Below, piece by piece: positions 42,833 to 51,091 of a DNA stretch of 64,000 nt (position 1 is the first letter of the stretch; every line of letters starts with the position of its first letter). The notes under the pieces are model-generated. The model saw nothing but the letters and a program-made list of their open reading frames with translations, was not told the DNA's origin and searched no databases. A program made the translations under genes and the position numbers. The DNA comes from Actinopolyspora alba (GTDB lineage: Bacteria; Actinomycetota; Actinomycetes; Mycobacteriales; Pseudonocardiaceae): assembly GCF_900112765.1 (NCBI RefSeq), contig NZ_FOMZ01000002.1:124001-188000 (forward strand). Direction: 5' to 3'.

Positions 42833-42854
42833 CACCTCTCCATTCAGCGACACA

Positions 42855-42896
42855 CCGCTCCCCGGAAGGTCCCGAGCCGGACCTTCCGGGGAGCGG
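42855..42896 (+). terminator. Strong terminator of tctCBA
   Basis: Perfect 18-bp arms CCGCTCCCCGGAAGGTCC and complement around the loop CGAGCC, followed by TTGT; 23 nt after the tctA stop. Confidence 0.8.
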
Positions 42897-42982
42897 TTGT
42901 CCTGATCGGTCATCAGCTGCCCCTGAAGGATCACCGAGGTGAAGCACCTGACCCCGGGTACCCGGCACGATAGGTTGGGAAA

Positions 42983-43480
42983 ATGACCGCTCGACTGACA
43001 GTGCTGGGCAGTTGCGGTGCCTGGCCGGAACAGGGCCGGGCCTGCGGTGGTTTCCTGCTGGAACACGCCGGTTTCCGCGTGGTGCTGGACCTGGGCTACG
43101 GAACACTGCCCGGGTTGTCACGGCTGCTGGGAAACACGACAGCGTCCGGTGTGGACGCTTTGATCGTCACCCACCGGCACCCGGACCACATGGTCGATGT
43201 GCACGGTCTGTTCCGCGCCCGCTGGTTCGGCGAGCGCGACGGTGCGGCGATGCCGCTGTACGCGGCTTCCGGTGTGTGGGAACGCTGTGCGAGTTCGAGG
43301 AAGGTTGCACCGAACCGCTGAGCCGGGTATTCGAACCACATCCGCTACCCGCCGAGAAGTATTCGGTGGGGCCTTTCCGCCTCGAATCCAGGAGTCTGCC
43401 CCATTTCGTTGAGGACAGTGTTTCGGCGCCGGAACGGCGAGCTCGGTGCGTCCCGCGCTCCGTCTGCTCCGTGGGGACGA
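42983..43480 (+). pseudogene. Metallo-beta-lactamase-fold hydrolase, decayed
   Basis: ATG 42983 opens a normal MBL N-terminus (LTVLGSCGAWPEQGRACGGFLLEHAGFRVVLDLGYGTL) with the zinc motif HRHPDHMVD. After SGVWER the frame shifts: the 112-residue reading stops at 43321, but LCEFEEGCTEPLSRVFEPHPLP and FRLESRSLPHFVED continue the domain in another frame. After that the expected YTGDTG metal motif is unrecognisable and the C-terminal third is missing. There are at least two lesions, so this is decay rather than a single sequencing error. The closest intact relatives are YhfI-type MBL hydrolases (inference). Confidence 0.75.
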
Positions 43481-43621
43481 ATCCGGTGGTCCGTCCGATG
43501 CGGAATTCACCACGGACGGCCTCTCGAAATCATCGGTTCTTCACCGCGGTATTGACCGGTGTTGACCCTCGCTTGTCACGCTGCTGAGGTCGGCTCACCC
43601 CAGCACGTGAGGAGAACGACC

Positions 43622-44251
43622 GTGCGACGGTTACTGATCGCGTTGACCACCGCGTTAGCCGCGGGAACACTGCTGCTCGCCTCGGCGGGAACCGCCGCCG
43701 CCTATCCACCCGACCCGCCCGGCGAATCCACCGCCCGGCAGCAGCTCGCCGAGCTCACGGTGAGCGCCGAGGGCTCGATGAGCGGCTACGACCGGGACAG
43801 GTTCCCGCACTGGTCGAGCCAATCGGGCAACTGTGACACCCGGGAGACCGTGCTGAAACGGGACGGCAGCGGCGTCACCGTCGGCTCGGACTGCTACCCG
43901 GACTCGGGGAGCTGGTACAGCGTCTACGACCAGCGGTGGGTGAGCGACCCGAGCGAGGTGCACATCGACCACGTGGTCCCGCTCGCCGAGTCCTGGCGCT
44001 CCGGCACCGCGAGCTGGAGCGACGCGAAGCGGGAGGACTTCGCCAACGACCTGGAAAGCCAGCAGCTGATCGCGGTCTCGGGCACCTCCAACATGACCAA
44101 GAGCGACGACGACCCGGCCGCGTGGCAGCCCTCCAACACCGGTTACCACTGCGTGTACGCGCGCAGCTGGATCAACGTGAAGCACGTCTGGGGTCTGAGC
44201 GTCGACTCGGCCGAGCAGAACGCGCTGTCGAACATGCTCGACGACTGCTGA
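43622..44251 (+). CDS. Secreted HNH nuclease (DUF1524-like)
   Basis: 209 residues from GTG 43622 after GAGGAGAA. Signal peptide: RRLLIALTTALAAGTLLLASAGTAAA. The mature domain resembles secreted actinobacterial HNH proteins: SGYDRDRFPHWSSQSGNCDTRETVL, then the core EVHIDHVVPLAESWRSGTASWS, QQLIAVSGTSNMTKSDDDPAAWQP and YARSWINVKHVWGLSVD. His-Asp-His and the later Asn/Lys are in place. Probably an extracellular nuclease for nutrient release or defence. It is a single gene. Confidence 0.9.
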   Translation: MRRLLIALTTALAAGTLLLASAGTAAAYPPDPPGESTARQQLAELTVSAEGSMSGYDRDRFPHWSSQSGNCDTRETVLKRDGSGVTVGSDCYPDSGSWYSVYDQRWVSDPSEVHIDHVVPLAESWRSGTASWSDAKREDFANDLESQQLIAVSGTSNMTKSDDDPAAWQPSNTGYHCVYARSWINVKHVWGLSVDSAEQNALSNMLDDC

Positions 44252-44341
44252 TCGAAAGTTTTCCGGTCGGCCCGACGGTTCCGGCTCCGGCAAGACCCGC
44301 GCCGGTCGGTCAACAGCACGGGAAAAACGTCAGTGAGGTAA

Positions 44342-44377
44342 CCGGAACCGCCGGGCATCACGGCCCGACGGTTCCGG
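44342..44377. terminator. Hairpin between secreted HNH gene and nrdB
   Basis: 15-bp arms with one mismatch (44342-44356 and 44363-44377) between convergent genes. The right arm GCCCGACGGTTCCGG is also present at about 44268-44282, giving a direct repeat. Confidence 0.55.
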
Positions 44378-44395
44378 CCTCTCGACGAACTCCGG

Positions 44396-45487
44396 TCAGT
44401 CCCACTCCAGCGCCGCTCCGGACTGGTACTCGGTCACCCGCGTCTCGAAGAAGTTCTTCTCCTTCTTCAGATCGACGGCCTCCGACATCCAGGGGAACGG
44501 ATTCCCCGTCTCGGGGAACACCGGTTCCAGGCCCAGCTGGTCGCAGCGGCGGTTGGTGATGAAGTGCATGTACTCGGTGCACAGCTCGGCGTTGAGCCCG
44601 AGCATGCCTCGCGGCATGGTCTCCCGACCGTAGGCGACCTCAAGCTCACAGGCCTCGGTCAGCATCGTACGCACTTCCTCCTGGAACTCCGGGGTCCACA
44701 GCCACGGATTCTCCAGCTTGATCCGGTTGATGCAGTCGATCCCGAAGTTGAGGTGGATCGACTCGTCCCGGAGGATGTACTGGTACTGCTCGGCGATGCC
44801 GACCATCTTGTTCCTGCGCCCCAGCGACAGGATCTGCGCGAAGCCGGTGTAGAACCACATCCCCTCGAAGATCACGTAGAACGCCACCAGGTCCCGCAGG
44901 AACGCCTGGTCGGCCTCGGGCGTTCCGGTGGCGAAGTCGGGGTTCTCCAGGTTCCTGGTGTACCGCAGCGCCCACGAGTCCTTGTCCGAGATGGACGGGA
45001 CCTCGCGGTACATGTTGAACAGCTCGCCCTCGTCGAGCCCCAGGCTCTCGCAGATGTACTGGAAGGTGTGGGTGTGCACCGCCTCCTCGAACGCCTGCCG
45101 AAGCAGGTACTGCCTGCACTCGGGGTTGGTGATGTGCCGGTACACCGCCAGCACCACGTTGTTGGCGACCAGGGACTCCGCGGTGGCGAAGAAGCCGAGG
45201 TTGCGCTTGAGCATCAGCCGCTCGTCGTCGGTGAGCCCGTCCGGGGACTTCCACAGCGCGATGTCGGCCTGCATGGAGACCTCGGTGGGCATCCAGTGGT
45301 TGTTGCACCCGGCCAGGTACTTGTCCCAGGCCCAGCCGTACTTCAGCGGCAGCAGCTGGTTGACGTCGGCGCGGGAATTGATCATCGCCTTGTCCGCCGC
45401 GTCGACCCGGGATCCGGAACGGTCGATCTCCCCGAGTCCGCTGGTGTCGGGGCTGACGGCGGTTTCCGGCACGTTCAACGAGGTCAT
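44396..45487 (-). CDS. nrdB: Ribonucleotide reductase beta subunit, class Ic type
   Basis: 363 residues. Supplies the oxidant that starts dNTP synthesis in NrdA. Metal ligands are visible: E104 (FFATAESLV), E135 and H138 ([11 protein letters not shown]), Glu in IFEGMWF, and Glu and His in [10 protein letters not shown]. The residue four past H138, where class Ia proteins carry the radical Tyr, is F142. That is the class Ic signature known from Chlamydia trachomatis R2, which uses a Mn/Fe cofactor and whose sequence is closely similar from memory. The C-terminal [17 protein letters not shown] includes the radical-transfer Tyr. It lies downstream of nrdA (168-bp gap) under the same leader. Confidence 0.94.
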   Translation of the reverse strand: MTSLNVPETAVSPDTSGLGEIDRSGSRVDAADKAMINSRADVNQLLPLKYGWAWDKYLAGCNNHWMPTEVSMQADIALWKSPDGLTDDERLMLKRNLGFFATAESLVANNVVLAVYRHITNPECRQYLLRQAFEEAVHTHTFQYICESLGLDEGELFNMYREVPSISDKDSWALRYTRNLENPDFATGTPEADQAFLRDLVAFYVIFEGMWFYTGFAQILSLGRRNKMVGIAEQYQYILRDESIHLNFGIDCINRIKLENPWLWTPEFQEEVRTMLTEACELEVAYGRETMPRGMLGLNAELCTEYMHFITNRRCDQLGLEPVFPETGNPFPWMSEAVDLKKEKNFFETRVTEYQSGAALEWD

Positions 45488-45655
45488 ACTGGGTTCCGGT
45501 CCTCCTGTGCTTGATCGCGCCGGACCTGTTCGGTCCGTTCGCGGGCCCGGCGTTCCGACCGAGCGCTCTCGGAGCTTCTGGGGTGGCTGGGTGCTGTTTC
45601 TCGGGCGGCTGGTTTCCGCCCCGTTCTCCGAAGGTCGTGCTCCCGGAGAAGGAGG

Positions 45656-48151
45656 TCACTGGCAGACCTCGCACTCGGGGTCCTCCACCGCGCAGGTCGT
45701 CGCGTCGGAAGAATTCGCCGCGTCGGAGGACGTATCGGCCGGGATCACGGTGGGTGATACGGCGTTGAGCTTGCCGTCGGTACCGCGCAGCGTGCTCTTC
45801 TCCACGTCCGAGGCGCTGCTGGAGCGCAGGTAGTAGGTGGTCTTGAGCCCTTTGCGCCAGGCGTCGCGGTACTGCCGGTCGAGTTCGCGCCCGCTCGGCC
45901 GCGCGAGGTACAGGTTCAGCGACTGTGCCTGGTCTATCCACTTCTGCCTGCGCGCCGCGGCCTCGATTAGCCGGTCCGAGCCGATCTCGAACGCCGTGGC
46001 GTAGAGCTCCTTGAGTTCCGCCGGGATCCGCTCGATCGGCCCGAGGGCACCGTCGTGGTACTTCAGGTCGGCCACCATGCGCCGGTCCCACAACCCCGCC
46101 CGCTTCAGGTCTGCGACCAGATGCGGGTTGATCACCGTGAAATCGCCGGACATGTTCGACTTGACGTAGAGGTTGCGGTAGAGCGGTTCGACGGACTGCC
46201 CGACGCCGCAGATGTTGGAGATCGTGGCGGTGGGGGCGATCGCCATCACGTTGGAGTTGCGCATGCCCTGCCGCCGCACCTTCTCCCGCAGCGGCTGCCA
46301 GTCCAGCGTCGAGGAGGTCGACAGCTCCACGTCGCCGTCGCGTTCACGCCGCAGCAGCTCCAGCGAGTCCAGCGGCAGGATGCCCCGGCTCCACAACGAG
46401 CCCTCGAACGAATCGTAGCGACCGCGTTCGTGCGCCAGATCCGAGGAGGCCGAGATCGCGTGATAACTGATCTCCTCCATGCTGCGGTCGGCGAACTCCA
46501 CGGCACGCTGCGAGGACATCGGGATCCGGCGCTCGAACAGGGCGTCGGTCAACCCCATCACCCCCAGCCCGACCGGCCGGTGCCGCGTGTTCGAGTCGCG
46601 TGCCTCCGGAATCGTGTAGAAGTTGATGTCGATGACGTTGTCGAGCATGCGCACGGCGGTTCGTGTGGTGCGTTGCAGTCGTTCGCGATCGATGCCGTCG
46701 GTGGTGACGTGGTTCGCCAGGTTGATCGACCCCAGATTGCACACCGCCACCTCGTCCCGGTCGGTGTTGAGCGTGATCTCGGTGCACAGGTTGGAGGAGT
46801 GCACCACACCGGCGTGCTGCTGCGGGGAACGCAGGTTGCAGGGATCCTTGAAGGTGATCCACGGATGGCCGGTCTCGAACAGCATGGTCAGCATCCGGCG
46901 CCACAGGTCCACGGCGGAGACCCTGCGGTGAACTCTCAGCTCACCCCGCTCGGCGGCGCGTTCGTACTCGCGGTAGCGCTCGGCGAACTCCGTGCCGTAG
47001 AGGTCGTGCAGGTCGCCCACCTCGTCCGGGGAGAACAACGTCCAGGTGCCGTCGGCCTCGACGCGACGCAGGAACTCGTCCGGAACCCAGTTCGCCGTGT
47101 TCATGTCGTGGGTGCGCCTGCGGTCGTCACCGGTGTTCTTGCGCAGGTCGAGGAACTCCTCGACGTCGATGTGCCAGGTCTCCAGGTAGGCGCACACCGC
47201 CCCCTTGCGCTTGCCGCCCTGGTTGACCGCGACCGCCGTATCGTTGGCGATCTTGAGGAACGGCACGACCCCCTGGGACTGCCCGTTGGTGCCGTTGATG
47301 TGGGCACCGATACCGCGTACCGGTGTCCAGTCGTTGCCCAGACCTCCGGCGTACTTCGACAGCTTGGCGTTGTTGCCGATCGAGTGAAAGATGTGCCGCA
47401 GATCGTCGTCGACGGTGGTCAGAAAGCAGGATGACAGCTGGGGGCGGGTGGTTCCGGCGTTGAACAGGGTCGGTGTGGAACACATGAAGTCCATCGCCGA
47501 CAGCAGCTCGTAGAACTCCACGGCACGGCGACCGCGATCGTCCTCCTCCAGCGCGAGCCCCATGGCGACCCGCATGAAGAACGCCTGCGGCAGCTCGTAA
47601 CGCACTCCCCGCTCGTGCAGCAGGTAGCGGTCGTAAAGCGTGCGCAGCCCGAGGAAGTCGAACGACGTGTCCCGCTCCGGACGCAGCGCGGCGCCGAGCC
47701 GTTCGAGGTCGAACTCGCCGAGCCGCGGATCGAGTTGGCCGTTTCCGATGCCGTGCCGCACGTAGCGGACGAAGTAGTCCGGATAGCGCTGCCGCATCTC
47801 CTCCTGGTCGGCCTCCCGCTGCTGCCCATCCAGGAAGCTGAGGGCTTCGCGACGCAGGTCGTCCAACAACAGCCGGGCCGTGACCCGCGAGTAGTTCGGT
47901 TCGGCTTCGACGAGCGTGCGGGCGGCCATGATCAGCGCGCTTGCCAACTCGTCGGGCGAGATGCCGTCGTAGAGGTTGCGCCGCACCTCGCGCAGCACGT
48001 GCTCGGCGGACACGTCCGCCAACCCGGCACAGGCCTGTTCCACCACCGTGGACAACCTGTCCCAGTCCAGCGGTTCCGGTTCCCCGTCCAGGCCGCTGAC
48101 ACGGATGTCGGGGGCGGCGGAAGACACGACAGCGTCGGACGCTCGAGTCAC
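45656..48151 (-). CDS. nrdA: Ribonucleotide reductase alpha subunit
   Basis: 831 residues from GTG 48151 (GAGGAG about eight bases upstream). Reduces NDPs to dNDPs. An N-terminal ATP-cone (residues about 12-95) gives dATP feedback control. The barrel contains STPTLFNAGTTRPQLSSCFL with the first redox Cys, SSNLCTEITLNTDRDEVAVCNLGSINL with the N-x-C-x-E catalytic motif and second redox Cys, and ATISNICGVGQSVEP. The C-terminal CEVCQ is the swinging redox pair. One ATP-cone is seen, unlike the several in chlamydial NrdA. Expression is preceded by a cobalamin riboswitch. Confidence 0.95.
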   Translation of the reverse strand: MTRASDAVVSSAAPDIRVSGLDGEPEPLDWDRLSTVVEQACAGLADVSAEHVLREVRRNLYDGISPDELASALIMAARTLVEAEPNYSRVTARLLLDDLRREALSFLDGQQREADQEEMRQRYPDYFVRYVRHGIGNGQLDPRLGEFDLERLGAALRPERDTSFDFLGLRTLYDRYLLHERGVRYELPQAFFMRVAMGLALEEDDRGRRAVEFYELLSAMDFMCSTPTLFNAGTTRPQLSSCFLTTVDDDLRHIFHSIGNNAKLSKYAGGLGNDWTPVRGIGAHINGTNGQSQGVVPFLKIANDTAVAVNQGGKRKGAVCAYLETWHIDVEEFLDLRKNTGDDRRRTHDMNTANWVPDEFLRRVEADGTWTLFSPDEVGDLHDLYGTEFAERYREYERAAERGELRVHRRVSAVDLWRRMLTMLFETGHPWITFKDPCNLRSPQQHAGVVHSSNLCTEITLNTDRDEVAVCNLGSINLANHVTTDGIDRERLQRTTRTAVRMLDNVIDINFYTIPEARDSNTRHRPVGLGVMGLTDALFERRIPMSSQRAVEFADRSMEEISYHAISASSDLAHERGRYDSFEGSLWSRGILPLDSLELLRRERDGDVELSTSSTLDWQPLREKVRRQGMRNSNVMAIAPTATISNICGVGQSVEPLYRNLYVKSNMSGDFTVINPHLVADLKRAGLWDRRMVADLKYHDGALGPIERIPAELKELYATAFEIGSDRLIEAAARRQKWIDQAQSLNLYLARPSGRELDRQYRDAWRKGLKTTYYLRSSSASDVEKSTLRGTDGKLNAVSPTVIPADTSSDAANSSDATTCAVEDPECEVCQ

Positions 48152-48285
48152 GGTGCACTCTCCTCGCGAGTTCGAACCGATGCCCGGACCGGGCGGGAAC
48201 ACACGAGGTCCGCGGGACACGGCACCGAATTCCGGGGCACGCGTCCGGCCGAGTTCGCGCGGACCCTCCCTCGAGGTCGCGGACG

Positions 48286-48305
48286 GCGCGCACGGTCGTG
48301 CGCGC
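48286..48305 (-). terminator. Expression-platform hairpin after the B12 riboswitch
   Basis: Perfect stem GCGCGCAC GGTC GTGCGCGC, directly next to the B12 box and about 135 nt before nrdA. It is a candidate terminator or anti-terminator element of the riboswitch. Confidence 0.55.
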
Positions 48306-48307
48306 AT

Positions 48308-48500
48308 CGACGGCAGGTCTTCGGACTCACGGGCTTCCGGCGGCTCGACCGCCGGTCCTGATAACCGTCGCTTCCCGGACCGGTAGCGTCCAGTGCGTCT
48401 CCCACCCTGAGGTGGCACGGCGTTCGTTCCCGTTTACCGCTGCGGGGCAGTCCCGGACTCGCACCGGGTTCCCTGTTGGCACACCGAATCCTTCGAATCC
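48308..48500 (-). promoter_or_regulatory. Cobalamin (B12) riboswitch in the nrdAB leader
   Basis: Read on the minus strand, the leader contains AACAGGGAACCCGGTGCGAG and then TCCGGGACTGCCCCGCAGCG, the conserved core of the Cobalamin family. Downstream are GCCACCTCAGGGTGGGAGAC, CGGGAAGCGACGG and a B12-box-like GAGTCCGAAGACCTGCC close to the 3' end. The order and spacing fit. Adenosylcobalamin binding would be expected to shut off nrdAB when a B12-dependent class II reductase can work, as reported for Streptomyces nrdABS. The boundaries are approximate. Confidence 0.88.
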
Positions 48501-48520
48501 GGTGAACCGCCGACAGCAAC

Positions 48521-48536
48521 ACACTACATGTTGACT
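48521..48536 (-). promoter_or_regulatory. NrdR-box-like site upstream of the riboswitch
   Basis: ACACTACATGTTGACT matches the 16-bp NrdR consensus (acaCwAtATaTwGtgt) at about 12 of 16 positions and sits where the nrdAB promoter should be, just upstream of the riboswitch. Only one box is clear; NrdR usually binds two. Confidence 0.5.
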
Positions 48537-48726
48537 TACTGGATCTAGGCTACCCCCACATGGGTTACCGAGCTTTCGTTTTCGAGTTGGCGGGCAAGGA
48601 AACGACGAGCAGCGGGCGGACCGCATCGGACGCTGTCCCGACAGGAGCGGCCGCGAGGGAACGGCTCCAACGACCTGGAGGACCACGCGACGGGTCCACC
48701 GAGGCGGCACCCGGCGCGGACCGATC

Positions 48727-48753
48727 CGGCCGTTTCGCGGGACGAAACGGCCG
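48727..48753. promoter_or_regulatory. 11-bp inverted repeat upstream of hxlA
   Basis: Perfect arms CGGCCGTTTCG / CGAAACGGCCG around CGGGA, 83 bp before the hxlA start in the nrdA/hxlA divergent region (48541-48836 has no gene). It could be an operator for formaldehyde or sugar control, or a leader hairpin. Confidence 0.4.
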
Positions 48754-48836
48754 CTCGCCGAACCGGGCGGCGGATTCCTAGCGTTATCCGCGAACCAACC
48801 GCCGGACGGCGGACGAACGGCGCTCCGGGAGTCACA

Positions 48837-49544
48837 GTGTCCAGCGAAAGCCGAACGGAACCCCTACCCGCTTCCGGGACTTCCCCACGCGAAAGACCGC
48901 TGCTGCAGCTCGCTTTCGACTTCGTGGACAGTTCCGAGGCGGTACGGATCCTCTCCGAAACCGCTCCGCTGATCGACATCGCCGAGGTCGGGACCTCGAT
49001 GCTGAAGACCGAGGGCGTGTGGGCGATCGAGCGTGTTCGACGAGCGATTCCGGGGACGGACTTGCTGGCCGACGCGAAAACCATGGATGACGCCGCCTAC
49101 GAGGCGGGACTGGTCTTCGAGGCCGGAGCCGACCTGACCACGGTCTGCGCCGGTGCCGCCGACGCGACCGTCACCGGTGTCGTGTCCGAGGCCCGTCGTC
49201 ACCGACGAGCGGTGGTCGGCGACCTGGTTGGGACCAGAGCCACCCCGCACCGGCTGAGCAGGCTGTCGGAACTCGGCGTGGACTACATCGGAATACACAA
49301 CGGCCTCGACGAGCGGGAGGACAGCGATCACCTGTCGACGCAACTGAGAATGTGCGAAGAATTGGGAATCCGCGATGTCCAGCTCTCCGGAGGAATTTCA
49401 CCCGAATCGGTGAGAGCGTTGCACACGGGCACCCCGGCGATCCTGGTCGTCGGCGGCTACGTCCTCGACTCGAGCGAGCCGTGTGACGCCGTGCGGCGGA
49501 TCCGGAGAGCGATGCACGAGCGATTCGGGGGAACGGACTCATGA
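48837..49544 (+). CDS. hxlA: 3-hexulose-6-phosphate synthase
   Basis: 235 residues of the orotidine decarboxylase/KGPDC superfamily. Condenses formaldehyde with ribulose-5-P to give hexulose-6-P. Diagnostic segments are LQLAFDFVDSSEA, IDIAEVGTSMLKTEGVWAIE, LLADAKTMDDAAYEA with the catalytic Asp-x-Lys-x-x-Asp, and VQLSGGISPESV. The N-terminus has a 20-residue extension. The start is GTG 48837 after GGGAG. It overlaps hxlB by 4 bp. In a non-methylotroph the pair more likely detoxifies formaldehyde or, in reverse, supplies ribulose-5-P. Confidence 0.9.
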   Translation: MSSESRTEPLPASGTSPRERPLLQLAFDFVDSSEAVRILSETAPLIDIAEVGTSMLKTEGVWAIERVRRAIPGTDLLADAKTMDDAAYEAGLVFEAGADLTTVCAGAADATVTGVVSEARRHRRAVVGDLVGTRATPHRLSRLSELGVDYIGIHNGLDEREDSDHLSTQLRMCEELGIRDVQLSGGISPESVRALHTGTPAILVVGGYVLDSSEPCDAVRRIRRAMHERFGGTDS

Positions 49545-50107
49545 GCGACCGAACGATCGCTCGGCTGCCACGGCTGCTGCGGCGGAGCGGCGAAGAGGTA
49601 CTGACGAAAATCACCGGGCTGAACGCCCGGTCGGTGGCCGGCGCCGTGGACATCCTCTCGAACGCGGAACGGGTGTTCGTGCTCGGCGCCGGCCGGTCAC
49701 GGCTGGTGGTGGAGGCGTTCGGCATGCGGCTGAGTCAACTCGGGATCGCCTGTCACGTGGTGGGAGCCAGCACCACACCGGCGATCGGCGAGAACGACGT
49801 GCTCGTGTGCTGCAGCCGCTCCGGCAACACCGCCACCGTAGTGCTGCTGGCGGAAACGGCGGTCCGCAACGGTGCCGCGGTCGTGACGGTGACCGACACG
49901 AACTCGTCACGGCTGGGGGAACTCGCCGACCACCTGGTTCCGATCGAGCCTCACACGGGTTCGGACCTCGACGAGGAGTCGCTGTTTTCCAACTCGACGT
50001 TCGAGGAGACCGGTTTCGTGCTGTTCGACTGTGTGGCGAACGCGCTCGCCGAGGAACTGGGAATCGACAGCGACTACGCGGCCCGACGACACGCCAATCT
50101 CGAATGA
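49541..50107 (+). CDS. hxlB: 6-phospho-3-hexuloisomerase
   Basis: 188 residues, SIS-domain isomerase turning hexulose-6-P into fructose-6-P. SIS features are VFVLGAGRSRLVVEAFGMRLSQLG, VLVCCSRSGNTATVV, VVTVTDTNSSRLGELADHLV and the C-terminal FSNSTFEETGFVLFDCVANAL. The start ATG overlaps the hxlA stop (ATGA), showing strict coupling. Confidence 0.92.
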   Translation: MSDRTIARLPRLLRRSGEEVLTKITGLNARSVAGAVDILSNAERVFVLGAGRSRLVVEAFGMRLSQLGIACHVVGASTTPAIGENDVLVCCSRSGNTATVVLLAETAVRNGAAVVTVTDTNSSRLGELADHLVPIEPHTGSDLDEESLFSNSTFEETGFVLFDCVANALAEELGIDSDYAARRHANLE

Positions 50108-50175
50108 ACGCGCCGAACGACAACACGATTTCGCCGAGCGGAGACCCGAACGCCACATCGTCACGAGGAGCGGGC

Positions 50176-50970
50176 ATGTCATCACTCGAGGAGAATGCCG
50201 ACGAAGTAGGAGCCCGAAGCGCGGAAACGGTGCACGGACGACCCGCTCGACGTCTGGTCTGCGTGAGCGCGAAAGCCCACCTGGGAATCGAACGGACCGA
50301 GCGATGGATCGACGGGATCCGACGGGACGTGGACCCGGAACTGCGTCGAATACTGACGCTGCTCGTTCCGTTCCCGCTGCTGGGCACTACCTCAGCCAAG
50401 CTCGGAGCGTCGTGCGGCGCGCAGGACCTCTGGCCGGAAGCGGGCGCCTACACCGGCGAGGTCCCAGCCGACATGTTGGCCGAGGCGGGCTGTCACTACT
50501 GCATGGTGGGACACTCCGAGCGGCGGACCCTCTTCGGCGAGGACGACCGCTCGACCGCGCGCAAGGCGCTGGCGGCCACCACCGCCGGAATCACGCCGAT
50601 CGTGTGCATCGGCGAGGAACAACGGCTCAACCCGGTGTCGGCGGCCGCGCGAGCGGCGGAGCAGGCCGTTTCGACGCTGGAATCGGTTCCCCGAACCTCG
50701 CCCGTGGCTTTTCTCTACGAGCCGCGCTGGGCCATCGGGGCGGAGAGCGGTGCCACACCGGAACACGTGGGTACGGTGCTGGACGAGCTCCGACGCGTGG
50801 CGGACGCTCGTGACGGTGCCACCATGCTGCTCTACGGTGGGGCGGTTTTTCCCGGAACGTTCCGCGCCCTGCGTGCCGAAGCACCGATCGACGGGCTGGG
50901 GGTGGGCAGGTCGGGGCGTGACACCGCCGTGTTGCGCGACATTCTCGACGAGGTGGCCACGTGCGCCTGA
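50176..50970 (+). CDS. Triosephosphate isomerase family protein
   Basis: 264 residues from ATG 50176, six bases after GAGGAG (an upstream ATG 50104 overlaps the hxlB stop). TIM-barrel catalytic residues are kept: Lys33 in VSAKAHLG (the classical GNWKMN lysine), His in MVGHSERR, Glu in LYEPRWAIG, and the phosphate loop LLYGGAVFP. The flanking sequence is far from housekeeping TpiA, and the location after hxlAB suggests a specialised sugar-phosphate isomerase. Close TIM relatives that act on erythrulose phosphates are known in tetritol catabolism. Substrate unresolved. Confidence 0.85.
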   Translation: MSSLEENADEVGARSAETVHGRPARRLVCVSAKAHLGIERTERWIDGIRRDVDPELRRILTLLVPFPLLGTTSAKLGASCGAQDLWPEAGAYTGEVPADMLAEAGCHYCMVGHSERRTLFGEDDRSTARKALAATTAGITPIVCIGEEQRLNPVSAAARAAEQAVSTLESVPRTSPVAFLYEPRWAIGAESGATPEHVGTVLDELRRVADARDGATMLLYGGAVFPGTFRALRAEAPIDGLGVGRSGRDTAVLRDILDEVATCA

Positions 50971-51091
50971 CGGAACATCCCGTCGTGATCGCGAGAAGTG
51001 CACCGCACCGAGGTCTCCCGCCTCGCTCGTGGACCGTCCCCGCGATCTCGGCGGATCCCGGCACCCCGGAGGACTTCGTTGGGCGAGTCCT

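Noticed and set aside
40739-43066. 775-residue minus-strand ORF opposite tctCBA
   Set aside because: Gln/His/Arg-rich antisense frame without domains; the plus-strand transporter genes are unambiguous.
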